Source: Pseudomonas sp. FP1742
GTDB taxonomy: Bacteria; Pseudomonadota; Gammaproteobacteria; Pseudomonadales; Pseudomonadaceae
Direction of reading: 5' to 3'
NCBI RefSeq assembly: GCF_030687145.1
Contig: NZ_CP117460.1
Coordinates: 5,084,001-5,148,000 of the forward strand
DNA length: 64,000 nt
Shown here: one piece after another, positions 10,958 through 18,605 of the stretch
How positions within the stretch are numbered: the stretch's first letter is position 1
How the letters are laid out: each line of letters begins with the position of its first letter
The notes under the pieces: model-generated
What the model was told of the DNA's origin: nothing
The model's input: the letters and a program-made list of their open reading frames with translations, nothing else
Database searches by the model: none
Translations under genes and position numbers: made by a program

Positions 10958-11236
10958 GCTTTTTGCTTCCGCGGAAACGTGCCCCCTCACACAGTTGATT
11001 CGGAAAACATCCTGACGTGGGTGCCCCGCATGATGGGCGAGTCAGTGAGGCTTTCCGGCGAGTCCATCGAGCAGAACGAACCCGAGCTGGCGACTGAAAA
11101 CTGGAAAAAAATGCCGGATACACACCCTGACTTTAGAGACCATCTGCGGGGGGTATTGATGCCTCTGGCGGGTTGGGAGCGCTCAGTAGCGCGTGATCAC
11201 GCCAAACGAATCTTCGATATCTTGCTGAAAAACTAA
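10943..11236 (+). pseudogene. Truncated gene fragment upstream of the metallopeptidase
   Basis: The open frame of up to 97 residues begins inside the nrdB terminator, so the apparent ATG at 10943 cannot be the natural start. From about 11031 the translation looks protein-like (ENWKKMPDTHPDFRDHLRGV, then MPLAGWERSVARDHAKRIFD) and it ends only 13 bases before the next gene. I read it as the C-terminal stump of a longer gene that was once cotranscribed with the metallopeptidase. YgjP-type metallopeptidase genes often sit beside restriction genes such as hsdR, but the family of this stump is not recognised. Confidence 0.45.
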
Positions 11237-11249
11237 CGCGGCGTTGCCC

Positions 11250-11960
11250 ATGCCAGTATTGAATTACGGCCAAACACCTATCGAGTGGTACTTCCAGTTC
11301 GATACGAAGCTTAAGCGCCATTACGTAACTGTGGAACGGGGGCGACCTGTTCTGCTGCGCGGGCCGCTGGTGGATGAGCCTGAACAAGAGGCTTTGGTAC
11401 TCCGTCGTGCACGCTGGATTCGTGAAAGGCTGGCTCAGGTGAATCAGCCCCTGGCCAGCGAGCCCATCGTAACGGGCAGCCGTCTGCGCTATGCCGGGCG
11501 TACTTACTTCACCGAGGTAAGGCATGTGCCGGATATCCTCAAGCCCCGACTAACCTTCACAGCATCGCGTTTCATCGTTGATAACCCGGATGGTGTGAGT
11601 GTCCATCCCGATGCGCTGATGCCCTTGCTGGAGCGGTTCTACCGGGAGCGTGCTCACGAGAAATTGTTGGTGCGTGTCCGTCATTGGCAGCGAGAAACAG
11701 GCCTGCAAGCGACTGGCGCTCGTATCCGTCACTTCCAAAGCCGTTGGGCTAGCTGCGATGCGAACAACACCTTGGAGTTTCATCCGCGCGTGATGGAGCT
11801 ACCTGCCAGCGTGCAGGATTACGTCATCGTCCATGAGCTGTGTCATACGGTGGAAAAGAACCACACCAAGACGTTCTGGGCGATGGTGGCTAGCCATATG
11901 CCGGATTGGCAGAGGCAGCATCAGGTGCTGGAGCGGGCGGCATTTGGCGATGCGGTGTGA
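11250..11960 (+). CDS. YgjP-like zinc metallopeptidase (DUF45, M48-related)
   Basis: A 236-residue predicted zinc peptidase. The diagnostic block is at residues 165-225: SRWASCDANNTLEFHPRVME, then VIVHELCHTVEKNHTKTFW. The HELCH motif supplies two zinc ligands and the glutamate base; the downstream NHTKTFW histidine is the third ligand. The ATG at 11250 (MPVLNYGQTP) is preferred over a TTG two codons upstream. Such genes commonly lie in restriction or defence operons, consistent with the flanking fragments. The substrate is unknown. It appears intact although both neighbours look truncated. Confidence 0.85.
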   Translation: MPVLNYGQTPIEWYFQFDTKLKRHYVTVERGRPVLLRGPLVDEPEQEALVLRRARWIRERLAQVNQPLASEPIVTGSRLRYAGRTYFTEVRHVPDILKPRLTFTASRFIVDNPDGVSVHPDALMPLLERFYRERAHEKLLVRVRHWQRETGLQATGARIRHFQSRWASCDANNTLEFHPRVMELPASVQDYVIVHELCHTVEKNHTKTFWAMVASHMPDWQRQHQVLERAAFGDAV

Positions 11961-11986
11961 GATCTAGCTGAATCGTGCTTGGATAG

Positions 11987-12340
11987 ATGCCGTTAACAAC
12001 TTCAATCATACTCATCGTGGAGCACCAGGGCACGACACGTCGTTCGCTCATCCTCGATGCTAAATGGCGTAGCGGAAGGAGCAATGTCCTGAAAGCGATG
12101 GAGTCCGCACACATCTACCATGACAGCCTTCGCCTTGGTCTTGGTCTTGATCTGGCGGCGGAACGCCCCAACCGCTGCATTTTGCTTCTGCCGGGAGCAA
12201 GCGATGTAGAAAGCCTAGGTGAACCCAACTTCATCCACGCTCATGGTGTCGGCGCTATCACGGAGTTCCTACCTCACGGGGTGGGAGTCGCATTCCTGAA
12301 GGCCCTGATCAAGGAGTGGCTCACGCCCCTTTACGCTTAA
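11987..12340 (+). pseudogene. C-terminal fragment of a PD-(D/E)XK-type nuclease
   Basis: The 117-residue frame opens directly after an in-frame TAG at 11984 and lacks a convincing ribosome-binding site. It begins in the middle of a nuclease core: SIILIVEHQGTTRRSLILDAK, where LDAKWR is the D-x-K part of the active site, followed by a helix (NVLKAMESAHIYHDSLRLG) as in DUF2357/McrC-like restriction nucleases. The first acidic residue and the entire N-terminal part of such proteins are missing. I interpret it as a 5'-deleted remnant of a restriction-type nuclease. Confidence 0.6.
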
Positions 12341-12513
12341 TCCGCAGCACAGTTTTTTTACCTACCCCATCACTGAAATTAATTGGAGCCACCTGCCGAC
12401 ACTGGTCGCGTGGTGATTTGAGTAAGCCGACTCCAAGAGTCATGCGCCTCGCATCAGAACACTACACCCTCTAGAATCTCGCGCCAGCACATGCTTGAGC
12501 AGGGAAGAAGCGC

Positions 12514-14790
12514 ATGCCGAACAATAGGAAGACCATGGTCACCGTACCTCCATCTACCCCACAGCTGCCAGATGAACTGAAGATCCACGCTTTCGGCGTA
12601 GGGCACGGCGACTGTTTCCTGGTTGAACTTCAGCAAGCCGGAAAAACCGTCTTTCGCATGCTGAATGATGCGGGCAAAGCGGGCCCCCATGTGGATAGCC
12701 TGCTTGTACACTTGAAGGAAAACAAACGCACCGACGACCTGGACTTGGATCTAGTAGTTTTGTCGCACGTCGATGCTGACCACCAAGGCGGCTTACATCA
12801 GCTTTTTGCCGACAAGTCGATCCGCATTGGTGCCTATTGGGGACCGTGTCTTCCGGCCTTTCGGCGAGCCCGGTGGTTGTTTTCCCATCGTGTCCAACAC
12901 GCAGTCGATTCTGCCGCATTGCTGGAATCAGCGATTAGCACACGCGCCATTCCAATCATCTACCCCCTGGAAGGCCATACTGATCGATGGGTGAACGGCC
13001 AAGTGATGCTGAGCGTCATCTCTCCAGCTGCACGACTGCTCAATCGGTTGTTGTATGGATCAGAAGGCGACTTAAAGGGTTTGATGGACGCCGGCCGACT
13101 ACCGTTAGAGTGGCTAGTAGGCCCTGCCCCCAGGGAAGAGGGCGAAGTACTCGGACTCGACCTCAGACAGCGTACATTCAGCGAACCGAATGACTTCCCT
13201 AGTAGCCCCCCATCCCCCAGCCGCGAACCAAATTCATTGGACTGGTTCTCGGATGAGGCGGTTGACGAACCGAACTTCTTTGGCAATCGCGTGCTGAACG
13301 ATACCTCGTTAGTGATTGCTCTGGATGTGTGGCTGGATGGGACACATCGTCGTCGCGTCCTTCTCACAGGAGACCAGGAAAACTGGGCGTACATTGCATC
13401 TCGACACCCCGCTGGACTGGGCGTTGATGTGCTAAAGGCCCCCCATCACGGTGGGATGGTGTACTTAGCGGATAGGAAGGACAGCGACCAAGAAAGCAAG
13501 GATGCCGGTGTTGTCGAGCAAACATACCTCTGGCTACGTCCGCGCATAGCAATTGTCAGCGCAAGCGGCACATATAACTTGCCACACAATCGCGTACGAG
13601 ATGCCCTGCGTGCGGTAGGAGCCGCTGTGATGTGTACAAATGTCCGTGGGATGGAGCGAATTACGCCGCCAGCGGAAACCCAATCCGAGAATAAGTGCTG
13701 TCACAAGGTTTTTGAGTGCAGCAAAAACAAACAGCCAATGCAGTCCGTCTTGACCCTGACACGACATGCAGAGTCGATGGACCGTCCAGGATGTGTCTCC
13801 GACACGGGAGCAAGAGGCGCAACTCCGATTGTGGTAATGACTCAGCGACTGGTCGAGCCGGATGAAACATTCCTGCGCTGGACGAGCGGAGAGTTGGAGA
13901 ACCACGCAGTCTGGCTTAGAAGCCTACTCGAAATGGTCAGAAGAGATTTTGTGTCAGCAGTAAATGGGAGGGGCCCATTAGACGCATTGCAATGTGAGCC
14001 AGTGCCCTGGCGTTTTCTCGCCAGCAAGGCATTGCTGGCCAAACGGAGGCACTTTCTCGACTCACCATCTCAAGTCCTTCAATACGCCCGAACTCGCGGC
14101 ATGATTTGGAGTTCTCAACAAGACCTACGCAACAGCTATGATCATGCACAGTTTTATGCAACCCCCAAGGCAAAGGACTTGAAGGTAGCGACAGCGTTTG
14201 TCCGCGCCATGCCGAACTTGGCCTTTCATGCCAAGCCTTCGTGGGCATCACTGGTGGGACACGACAAACTGTCCGTACTTTCGTCAGCGAATACCGAATC
14301 GTTGCTTCACTTGCTGGCGGTGAAACTCTGCCTGCCAAAGGCACTGGTGGAAGACGAAGTGATGCCACATGTACTGCAAGACATGGTCGATCACTTTCAC
14401 TTCCGAATTTGCAGGCTAGAGAATCCAAGATATCCAATCGACAGCGATAGTGAGGACCTGAAGCTGCTTTACCTCAGCCGGAACGATGGAAAGGCCGCTG
14501 AAGTGCCTAATCTATTCGACGAAGACTGGAAATCGCACGTCCCCCCCGATGGATACCGTTATTTAAGCAACGAAAACCTGTCGTTTGTATTAGATGAAAC
14601 CCAGAAAGCAGGCCTTCTAGGGCCCTTGTTTACTGTTCATAGCGGACGTCTGATGGCCGCCACACAACCATTCAAACAGTTCATCGACATATTGCATTAT
14701 TACTACGAGCATAAGGAAAACTCGACTTTCGCAACGGCGTTCAAATTAGCGGTCTGGCGAGAACTGAAACAGCAAGACGTTCGGAATTGA
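12514..14790 (+). CDS. ComEC-like metallo-beta-lactamase-fold protein with large unknown C-terminal domain
   Basis: A 758-residue cytoplasmic protein with no signal peptide or membrane segment. Residues about 25-370 are a metallo-beta-lactamase domain of the ComEC/Rec2 type: GHGDCFLVE near residue 31, metal motif H85-x-D87-x-D89-H90 (LSHVDADHQGG), LLTGD with D287, and KAPHHGG with H311 and H312. This set is typical of nucleic-acid-directed hydrolases in the fold. Residues about 400-758 match nothing I recognise. GGGAAG precedes the ATG. It is the first large gene of the island and points towards the DruH-like and helicase genes 485 bases downstream. A nuclease or phosphodiesterase role in defence is inference. 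Confidence 0.75.
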   Translation: MPNNRKTMVTVPPSTPQLPDELKIHAFGVGHGDCFLVELQQAGKTVFRMLNDAGKAGPHVDSLLVHLKENKRTDDLDLDLVVLSHVDADHQGGLHQLFADKSIRIGAYWGPCLPAFRRARWLFSHRVQHAVDSAALLESAISTRAIPIIYPLEGHTDRWVNGQVMLSVISPAARLLNRLLYGSEGDLKGLMDAGRLPLEWLVGPAPREEGEVLGLDLRQRTFSEPNDFPSSPPSPSREPNSLDWFSDEAVDEPNFFGNRVLNDTSLVIALDVWLDGTHRRRVLLTGDQENWAYIASRHPAGLGVDVLKAPHHGGMVYLADRKDSDQESKDAGVVEQTYLWLRPRIAIVSASGTYNLPHNRVRDALRAVGAAVMCTNVRGMERITPPAETQSENKCCHKVFECSKNKQPMQSVLTLTRHAESMDRPGCVSDTGARGATPIVVMTQRLVEPDETFLRWTSGELENHAVWLRSLLEMVRRDFVSAVNGRGPLDALQCEPVPWRFLASKALLAKRRHFLDSPSQVLQYARTRGMIWSSQQDLRNSYDHAQFYATPKAKDLKVATAFVRAMPNLAFHAKPSWASLVGHDKLSVLSSANTESLLHLLAVKLCLPKALVEDEVMPHVLQDMVDHFHFRICRLENPRYPIDSDSEDLKLLYLSRNDGKAAEVPNLFDEDWKSHVPPDGYRYLSNENLSFVLDETQKAGLLGPLFTVHSGRLMAATQPFKQFIDILHYYYEHKENSTFATAFKLAVWRELKQQDVRN

Positions 14791-15275
14791 GACGCGCACC
14801 TCAGGCAGTTACCGAACAGCTGTGGCGGGAATGCCCCCCCTGAAGGGACATCAAAGGCCAAAGATGTCTATGCCACGCCTAGCGGCGGTAGTCGAGGTAC
14901 GACGGATTGAAACTGTCGGTCTCGCGAGGGCGGTAAATGCCATAGGCAGGACTGACCAAGCAAGTGTGGCGCGCCGCGCCCAAGGCAGCCATCCATGCCC
15001 AGAGGGTGATAACTACGATATCGCCCGGACGACAGATCTTATGGCCGACATAGCTCGCTGCCTTGAACATCATCAGCCGAATGAACAGCGGCGCTGTTGC
15101 GAGCATAAATACCGATTGGAGTCTCCAACCTATCAAGATTCAAATGTCGACGGCGTTTCGCGAAGATGGCACAGTGACACACGCCTAAAAAACTGAGATG
15201 GGGCAGCTGGAGACGTCGTAGAGGGTCTGCGCTGCGTGGCATGCTTTTGAATCTTCAGCATAAGGATTTGCGTCA
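14791..15275. other. Gap between the MBL gene and the DruH-like gene
   Basis: About 485 bases have no recognised gene on either strand. An 85-codon frame on the minus strand (15136-14879), with a hydrophobic centre and ending in ETDSFNPSYLDYRR, is the only protein-like trace; I cannot place it. AAGGA lies 9 bases before the next start, so the downstream gene may have its own promoter here. Confidence 0.4.
14879..15136 (-). CDS. Unrecognised small hydrophobic ORF (doubtful gene)
   Basis: An 85-residue frame on the strand opposite to its neighbours. A hydrophobic segment (DIVVITLWAWMAALGAA) is followed by a polar tail (YRPRETDSFNPSYLDYRR). The tail looks more like real protein than random translation. 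There is no clear ribosome-binding site or family match. It could be a small membrane protein, the stump of a displaced gene, or chance. Confidence 0.2.
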   Translation of the reverse strand: MIGWRLQSVFMLATAPLFIRLMMFKAASYVGHKICRPGDIVVITLWAWMAALGAARHTCLVSPAYGIYRPRETDSFNPSYLDYRR

Positions 15276-17750
15276 ATGACCGCGTCCACTCCTGCTGTAA
15301 ATCCCATAAAAGCCTGGCTCAGCGAGTTTTTGCTCACCCGCGAGCTATTCAAAGGACCTAACGGCAAGCCTCTGTACAGCTACCAATTGTCCGAACACGA
15401 GTACGCATCCTTACGCGATTTACTTCAAAAGTACCTTCGCCTAGCGTCCAGCCCAGTTCAGGTCATACACCTGGGAGCATGTTTTTGTTTATTCGTCAGT
15501 GAGCAGTACCGTAGAAATTACAACAGCTCATGGTCCTGGTCAGGCGCTGAGAGCGAGTTAGCCGTCTCACTTTCACACAGCCAACATGCAACCTTGACCA
15601 GTAAAGGACTGGAATACTGGAAACGCCCTATTCGGTACCGTGAAAACGGTAGGGACTGGCTAGGGTCCCTTTTCGCAGAAGGTGGGTTACCTTGGCCCCT
15701 AGTTCAAAAGGAATCACATGGCTTTGGCAAGGCTGTCAATCGAGGCATTAATCTCTTCAGCGCAGGGAGCAGCCACCGAACAACGGCTGACCTAATAGCG
15801 GCGCACGAAGATGAATTGCCAATTTCCTTTCGAAATCTAGAAACCAGGCAGCTGCTTGCCGGCATTGTTGAACAGTTGATGCATCTGGCGGGGCAATATC
15901 CGCTTAAGGATCAGAAAGACCCTGCTGCCTACCTGGATAAAGTCGCTCCTGAGTGGACAGAAGCCTTTCCAATCCCTCTCGATGAAACTAACGCTAGAGG
16001 CCTGATCAATGATTGGCTACATGATGCTGGCAAGCAGCGGCTTGATAGAAAAGAGGCCCTAATTCAAGCCAGAGCATTCACCTGTGAGCATTTTCTATTA
16101 GGCACACTGCCGGACTGGAGGATTAGGACAGAGCTGGCCTTGCCAAAGGAACACTCATTTGACATTGATGCCCAGCAGTTGGGTAGCACTCGGCTCGATC
16201 AAGCCTATTACGAAGGTGAGCACATATTAGCTCGTGGGCCTGCGGTGTATGCCCAGCTGAACGAGTCGCGTCTGACGATCCGCTTCTCCAATCCCTCAAT
16301 ATCAATAGAACGTCGCCGGCTAGGCGAACCTGTCACGCTGCGCTTACTCGACAATGGACGAGTTGTTCAATGTTACCAATTCGACGGCAGCGAGTTGGAT
16401 TACGAAGAAACGCCGTTAGTTTTTGAGCAGCGGGCTGATTGCTGGCATTTGGTCGGAACATCTTCTTGCGGTGTCGCTGGTGAGTCCGCACGTATTCGCA
16501 TTCCGACCAAATTTAGTTTTTCGTCAGACGGCCTCGCACCATCGCTGCTAACTACCGACAAAGAGAGCGGCCAGTGGCTGGATCTACGGGCCGATGTATC
16601 GCTCCAAAACGGCCCTGACCTCTATCGAATCGAATTAAATCAAAATCAAAACGAACACCGAAAGCCCGCTCTGGCCGGTGTTCAGGGGCTCTATGACAGT
16701 AACCCAGGTGTTGTATATTTGGGTTGGCCACGACTGGAGTTGCCCGAAGACTATGAGTTTGGTCTGGGCGATATTCTAGAATTTGCCAATGGGCAACCGC
16801 TGGACACTCTTCGCCGTACCGGGCCCTTCGGTGTCGTTCGTTACACCTTGAAAAACCGCACGGGAAAAACGCTTTTAACTCGCCGCTTTGCCGTCCTACC
16901 CAAAGAATTCAGTACCTCGTTGCTTCCCGCAACCACCGAAAAACCTGCTCGATTGCAGGTCAAAGGTGCGCTCCAGCTTGACTTAAAAATCGACAGCTCT
17001 CTGCTAATAGCCAAGCGATTGGAGTCTGATCACTCCGCAACCACTTTCAGCCTTATTCATCGAACCGATACACCTCCTGCTGGTTTTACGCTGGAGATCG
17101 ACCAGAAAAGCAGCAATCAGCCACTACGACTTCGCCTCCCGTACCCGTATCAAGGAGCCCGGCTTATTGGACCAGACGACCGGCCCTCACGAGCACACGA
17201 ACTTACGTTACCTGAGCTTATAGGTCATCGCATCGCATTGACCTCAGGGCAAACTCAAGGGCAAAGTTTCTACATGCAACTGGAACTGGTGTGCGAGGCG
17301 CTACCACATCCAAAACGGCACTATGAGATCAAAGTAGGCTCATCGCCCACGCTGCTAAATTTGTTTAGCTACCAAAATGACATGCTTCAAATGCTGGGAG
17401 CTGTCGACGAACAAGATGCGTTTATTAAGCTCACCTTAGAAACCGAACAGCGCGCGCTCAGCCTGAATATCAGACGGTACAACGGCCGCTTACAATGGGA
17501 AAGTCGAGACACATTCACGATCTGCGAAATAAGTAACGCGACAATTTTGAATGACACCGAAGTTGAAGCAATGTTGCTTTCTGATCCTAAACAAGCGCCA
17601 GTCAAAATTGAGGAACTCAAGAGTCAGGATGTTGGCACCGGGCGATTTATTATACCCAACACCATGCAACGTGATGGCCCATGGCTAATCTATCCGGCCA
17701 AAGATAGTAAAACTCAATTTCGCCCTGCACTGTTCGTGCCGGCTTCGTAG
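15276..17750 (+). CDS. N-terminal 824-residue ORF of the DruH-like gene
   Basis: Translated as it stands, this ORF gives a soluble 824-residue protein with no signal peptide or transmembrane segment. AAGGA lies 9 bases before the ATG. The section around residues 560-800 alternates short strands, suggesting several Ig-like or beta-sandwich domains, and ends with GPWLIYPAKDSKTQFRPAL. No nuclease or ATPase motif is visible. It is listed separately because a truncated product could still be made and could be functional. Confidence 0.6.
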   Translation: MTASTPAVNPIKAWLSEFLLTRELFKGPNGKPLYSYQLSEHEYASLRDLLQKYLRLASSPVQVIHLGACFCLFVSEQYRRNYNSSWSWSGAESELAVSLSHSQHATLTSKGLEYWKRPIRYRENGRDWLGSLFAEGGLPWPLVQKESHGFGKAVNRGINLFSAGSSHRTTADLIAAHEDELPISFRNLETRQLLAGIVEQLMHLAGQYPLKDQKDPAAYLDKVAPEWTEAFPIPLDETNARGLINDWLHDAGKQRLDRKEALIQARAFTCEHFLLGTLPDWRIRTELALPKEHSFDIDAQQLGSTRLDQAYYEGEHILARGPAVYAQLNESRLTIRFSNPSISIERRRLGEPVTLRLLDNGRVVQCYQFDGSELDYEETPLVFEQRADCWHLVGTSSCGVAGESARIRIPTKFSFSSDGLAPSLLTTDKESGQWLDLRADVSLQNGPDLYRIELNQNQNEHRKPALAGVQGLYDSNPGVVYLGWPRLELPEDYEFGLGDILEFANGQPLDTLRRTGPFGVVRYTLKNRTGKTLLTRRFAVLPKEFSTSLLPATTEKPARLQVKGALQLDLKIDSSLLIAKRLESDHSATTFSLIHRTDTPPAGFTLEIDQKSSNQPLRLRLPYPYQGARLIGPDDRPSRAHELTLPELIGHRIALTSGQTQGQSFYMQLELVCEALPHPKRHYEIKVGSSPTLLNLFSYQNDMLQMLGAVDEQDAFIKLTLETEQRALSLNIRRYNGRLQWESRDTFTICEISNATILNDTEVEAMLLSDPKQAPVKIEELKSQDVGTGRFIIPNTMQRDGPWLIYPAKDSKTQFRPALFVPAS

Positions 17751-17849
17751 ATTACTGAAATTCAAACTGAAGTTTTTTCCCTGCACAGAGCGACACAGGT
17801 TTTCCACCCAAAAGCCAACCCAAACGCCATCAGTCAACAAATCACCGTC

Positions 17850-18596
17850 ATGGCAAAAGAGTTCGGACACAGTGGTTGGCAATATTTAGCGGATTTGAAG
17901 CAACATTACGCGCACCTGCCGTTGTCCTCATTTGAAAGCTGGAAGGCACTGTCAAAGCAACCAGAGGCGCTGGCATTCGCGGTGCTCCGACTAGAAATGG
18001 ACGAAGCGTTCTGCGCTCGAATTCGCGATGAGCTGGCGGTAATCTGGGAAGCAATTCCTCTCCCCATGTGGGCCGAAGCGCATGCACGATTTTTACAAGG
18101 GCTGATGGCATGTGGCTTGCCGGAGATTCTTATCAAGAACCTTGAAACGAATCGCGCGGCCGTGTTGCGACTTGTGGTTTCCGGCTTTGATTATTTGGGC
18201 GACTACCTAAGTACTGGCAATAAAAGCAGTCTGACCAAAATCCCTCCCCAATTGGTGGTACCAGGCTGGAATCAAGCCTTACGCCAACAACACGCTACCG
18301 ACAGACAGTGGCCTACCGATCTTACTGCGGAGTTGACTAGCTGGCTCCTTCAGAATCCGATACCTGCATTCTTGAGAGAGATTACCCCTGTTGGTTTCAC
18401 TAAAGCGGTTTCTTACTTACCAATTTTTTTGGCCTATGTGACGGCAGGCAAAGCCACCCTAAATGATCTTCCTGTGCCGATGGCGTACCTAAAATTCGCC
18501 ATTCGATTGGTTTCTGATTTTGACCGTCAGGGATGGTTCGCACCTACTCACGCACTGATGGTTTCGTATTTGCTAGCCTCCGAAGACGAGGCATAA
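17850..18596 (+). CDS. C-terminal 248-residue ORF of the DruH-like gene
   Basis: A helix-rich soluble segment (HLPLSSFESWKAL, ALAFAVLRLEMDEAFCARIR, TPVGFTKAVSYLPIFLAYVT). Its ATG has no ribosome-binding site, and the reading frame continues upstream to the amber codon at 17748. Independent translation is therefore doubtful unless it is coupled to upstream translation. It stops 9 bases before the helicase ATG, whose own GGAG is good. Confidence 0.5.
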   Translation: MAKEFGHSGWQYLADLKQHYAHLPLSSFESWKALSKQPEALAFAVLRLEMDEAFCARIRDELAVIWEAIPLPMWAEAHARFLQGLMACGLPEILIKNLETNRAAVLRLVVSGFDYLGDYLSTGNKSSLTKIPPQLVVPGWNQALRQQHATDRQWPTDLTAELTSWLLQNPIPAFLREITPVGFTKAVSYLPIFLAYVTAGKATLNDLPVPMAYLKFAIRLVSDFDRQGWFAPTHALMVSYLLASEDEA

Positions 18597-18605
18597 GGAG
18601 TTCCG

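Larger units (their letters stand above)
15276..18596 (+). pseudogene. STY4851/DruH-like large defence protein, interrupted by an in-frame amber codon
   Basis: The first part (15276-17750) encodes 824 residues. A TAG at 17748-17750 ends it, but the same frame stays open through 33 further codons and joins without shift to a 248-residue frame beginning MAKEFGHSGWQYLADL at 17850. No Shine-Dalgarno sequence precedes that ATG, and the bridge reads as normal protein (SLHRATQVFHPKANPNAISQ). The undivided product would be about 1106 residues, the size I recall for STY4851/ECs_5259-family (DruH, Druantia type III) proteins. N-terminal features include WLSEFLLTRELF and beta-rich repeats from residue 320 to 800; the C-terminal part is helical. 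It ends 9 bases before the helicase gene. Whether the codon is a null mutation, a readthrough site or a sequencing error is open. Confidence 0.6.
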
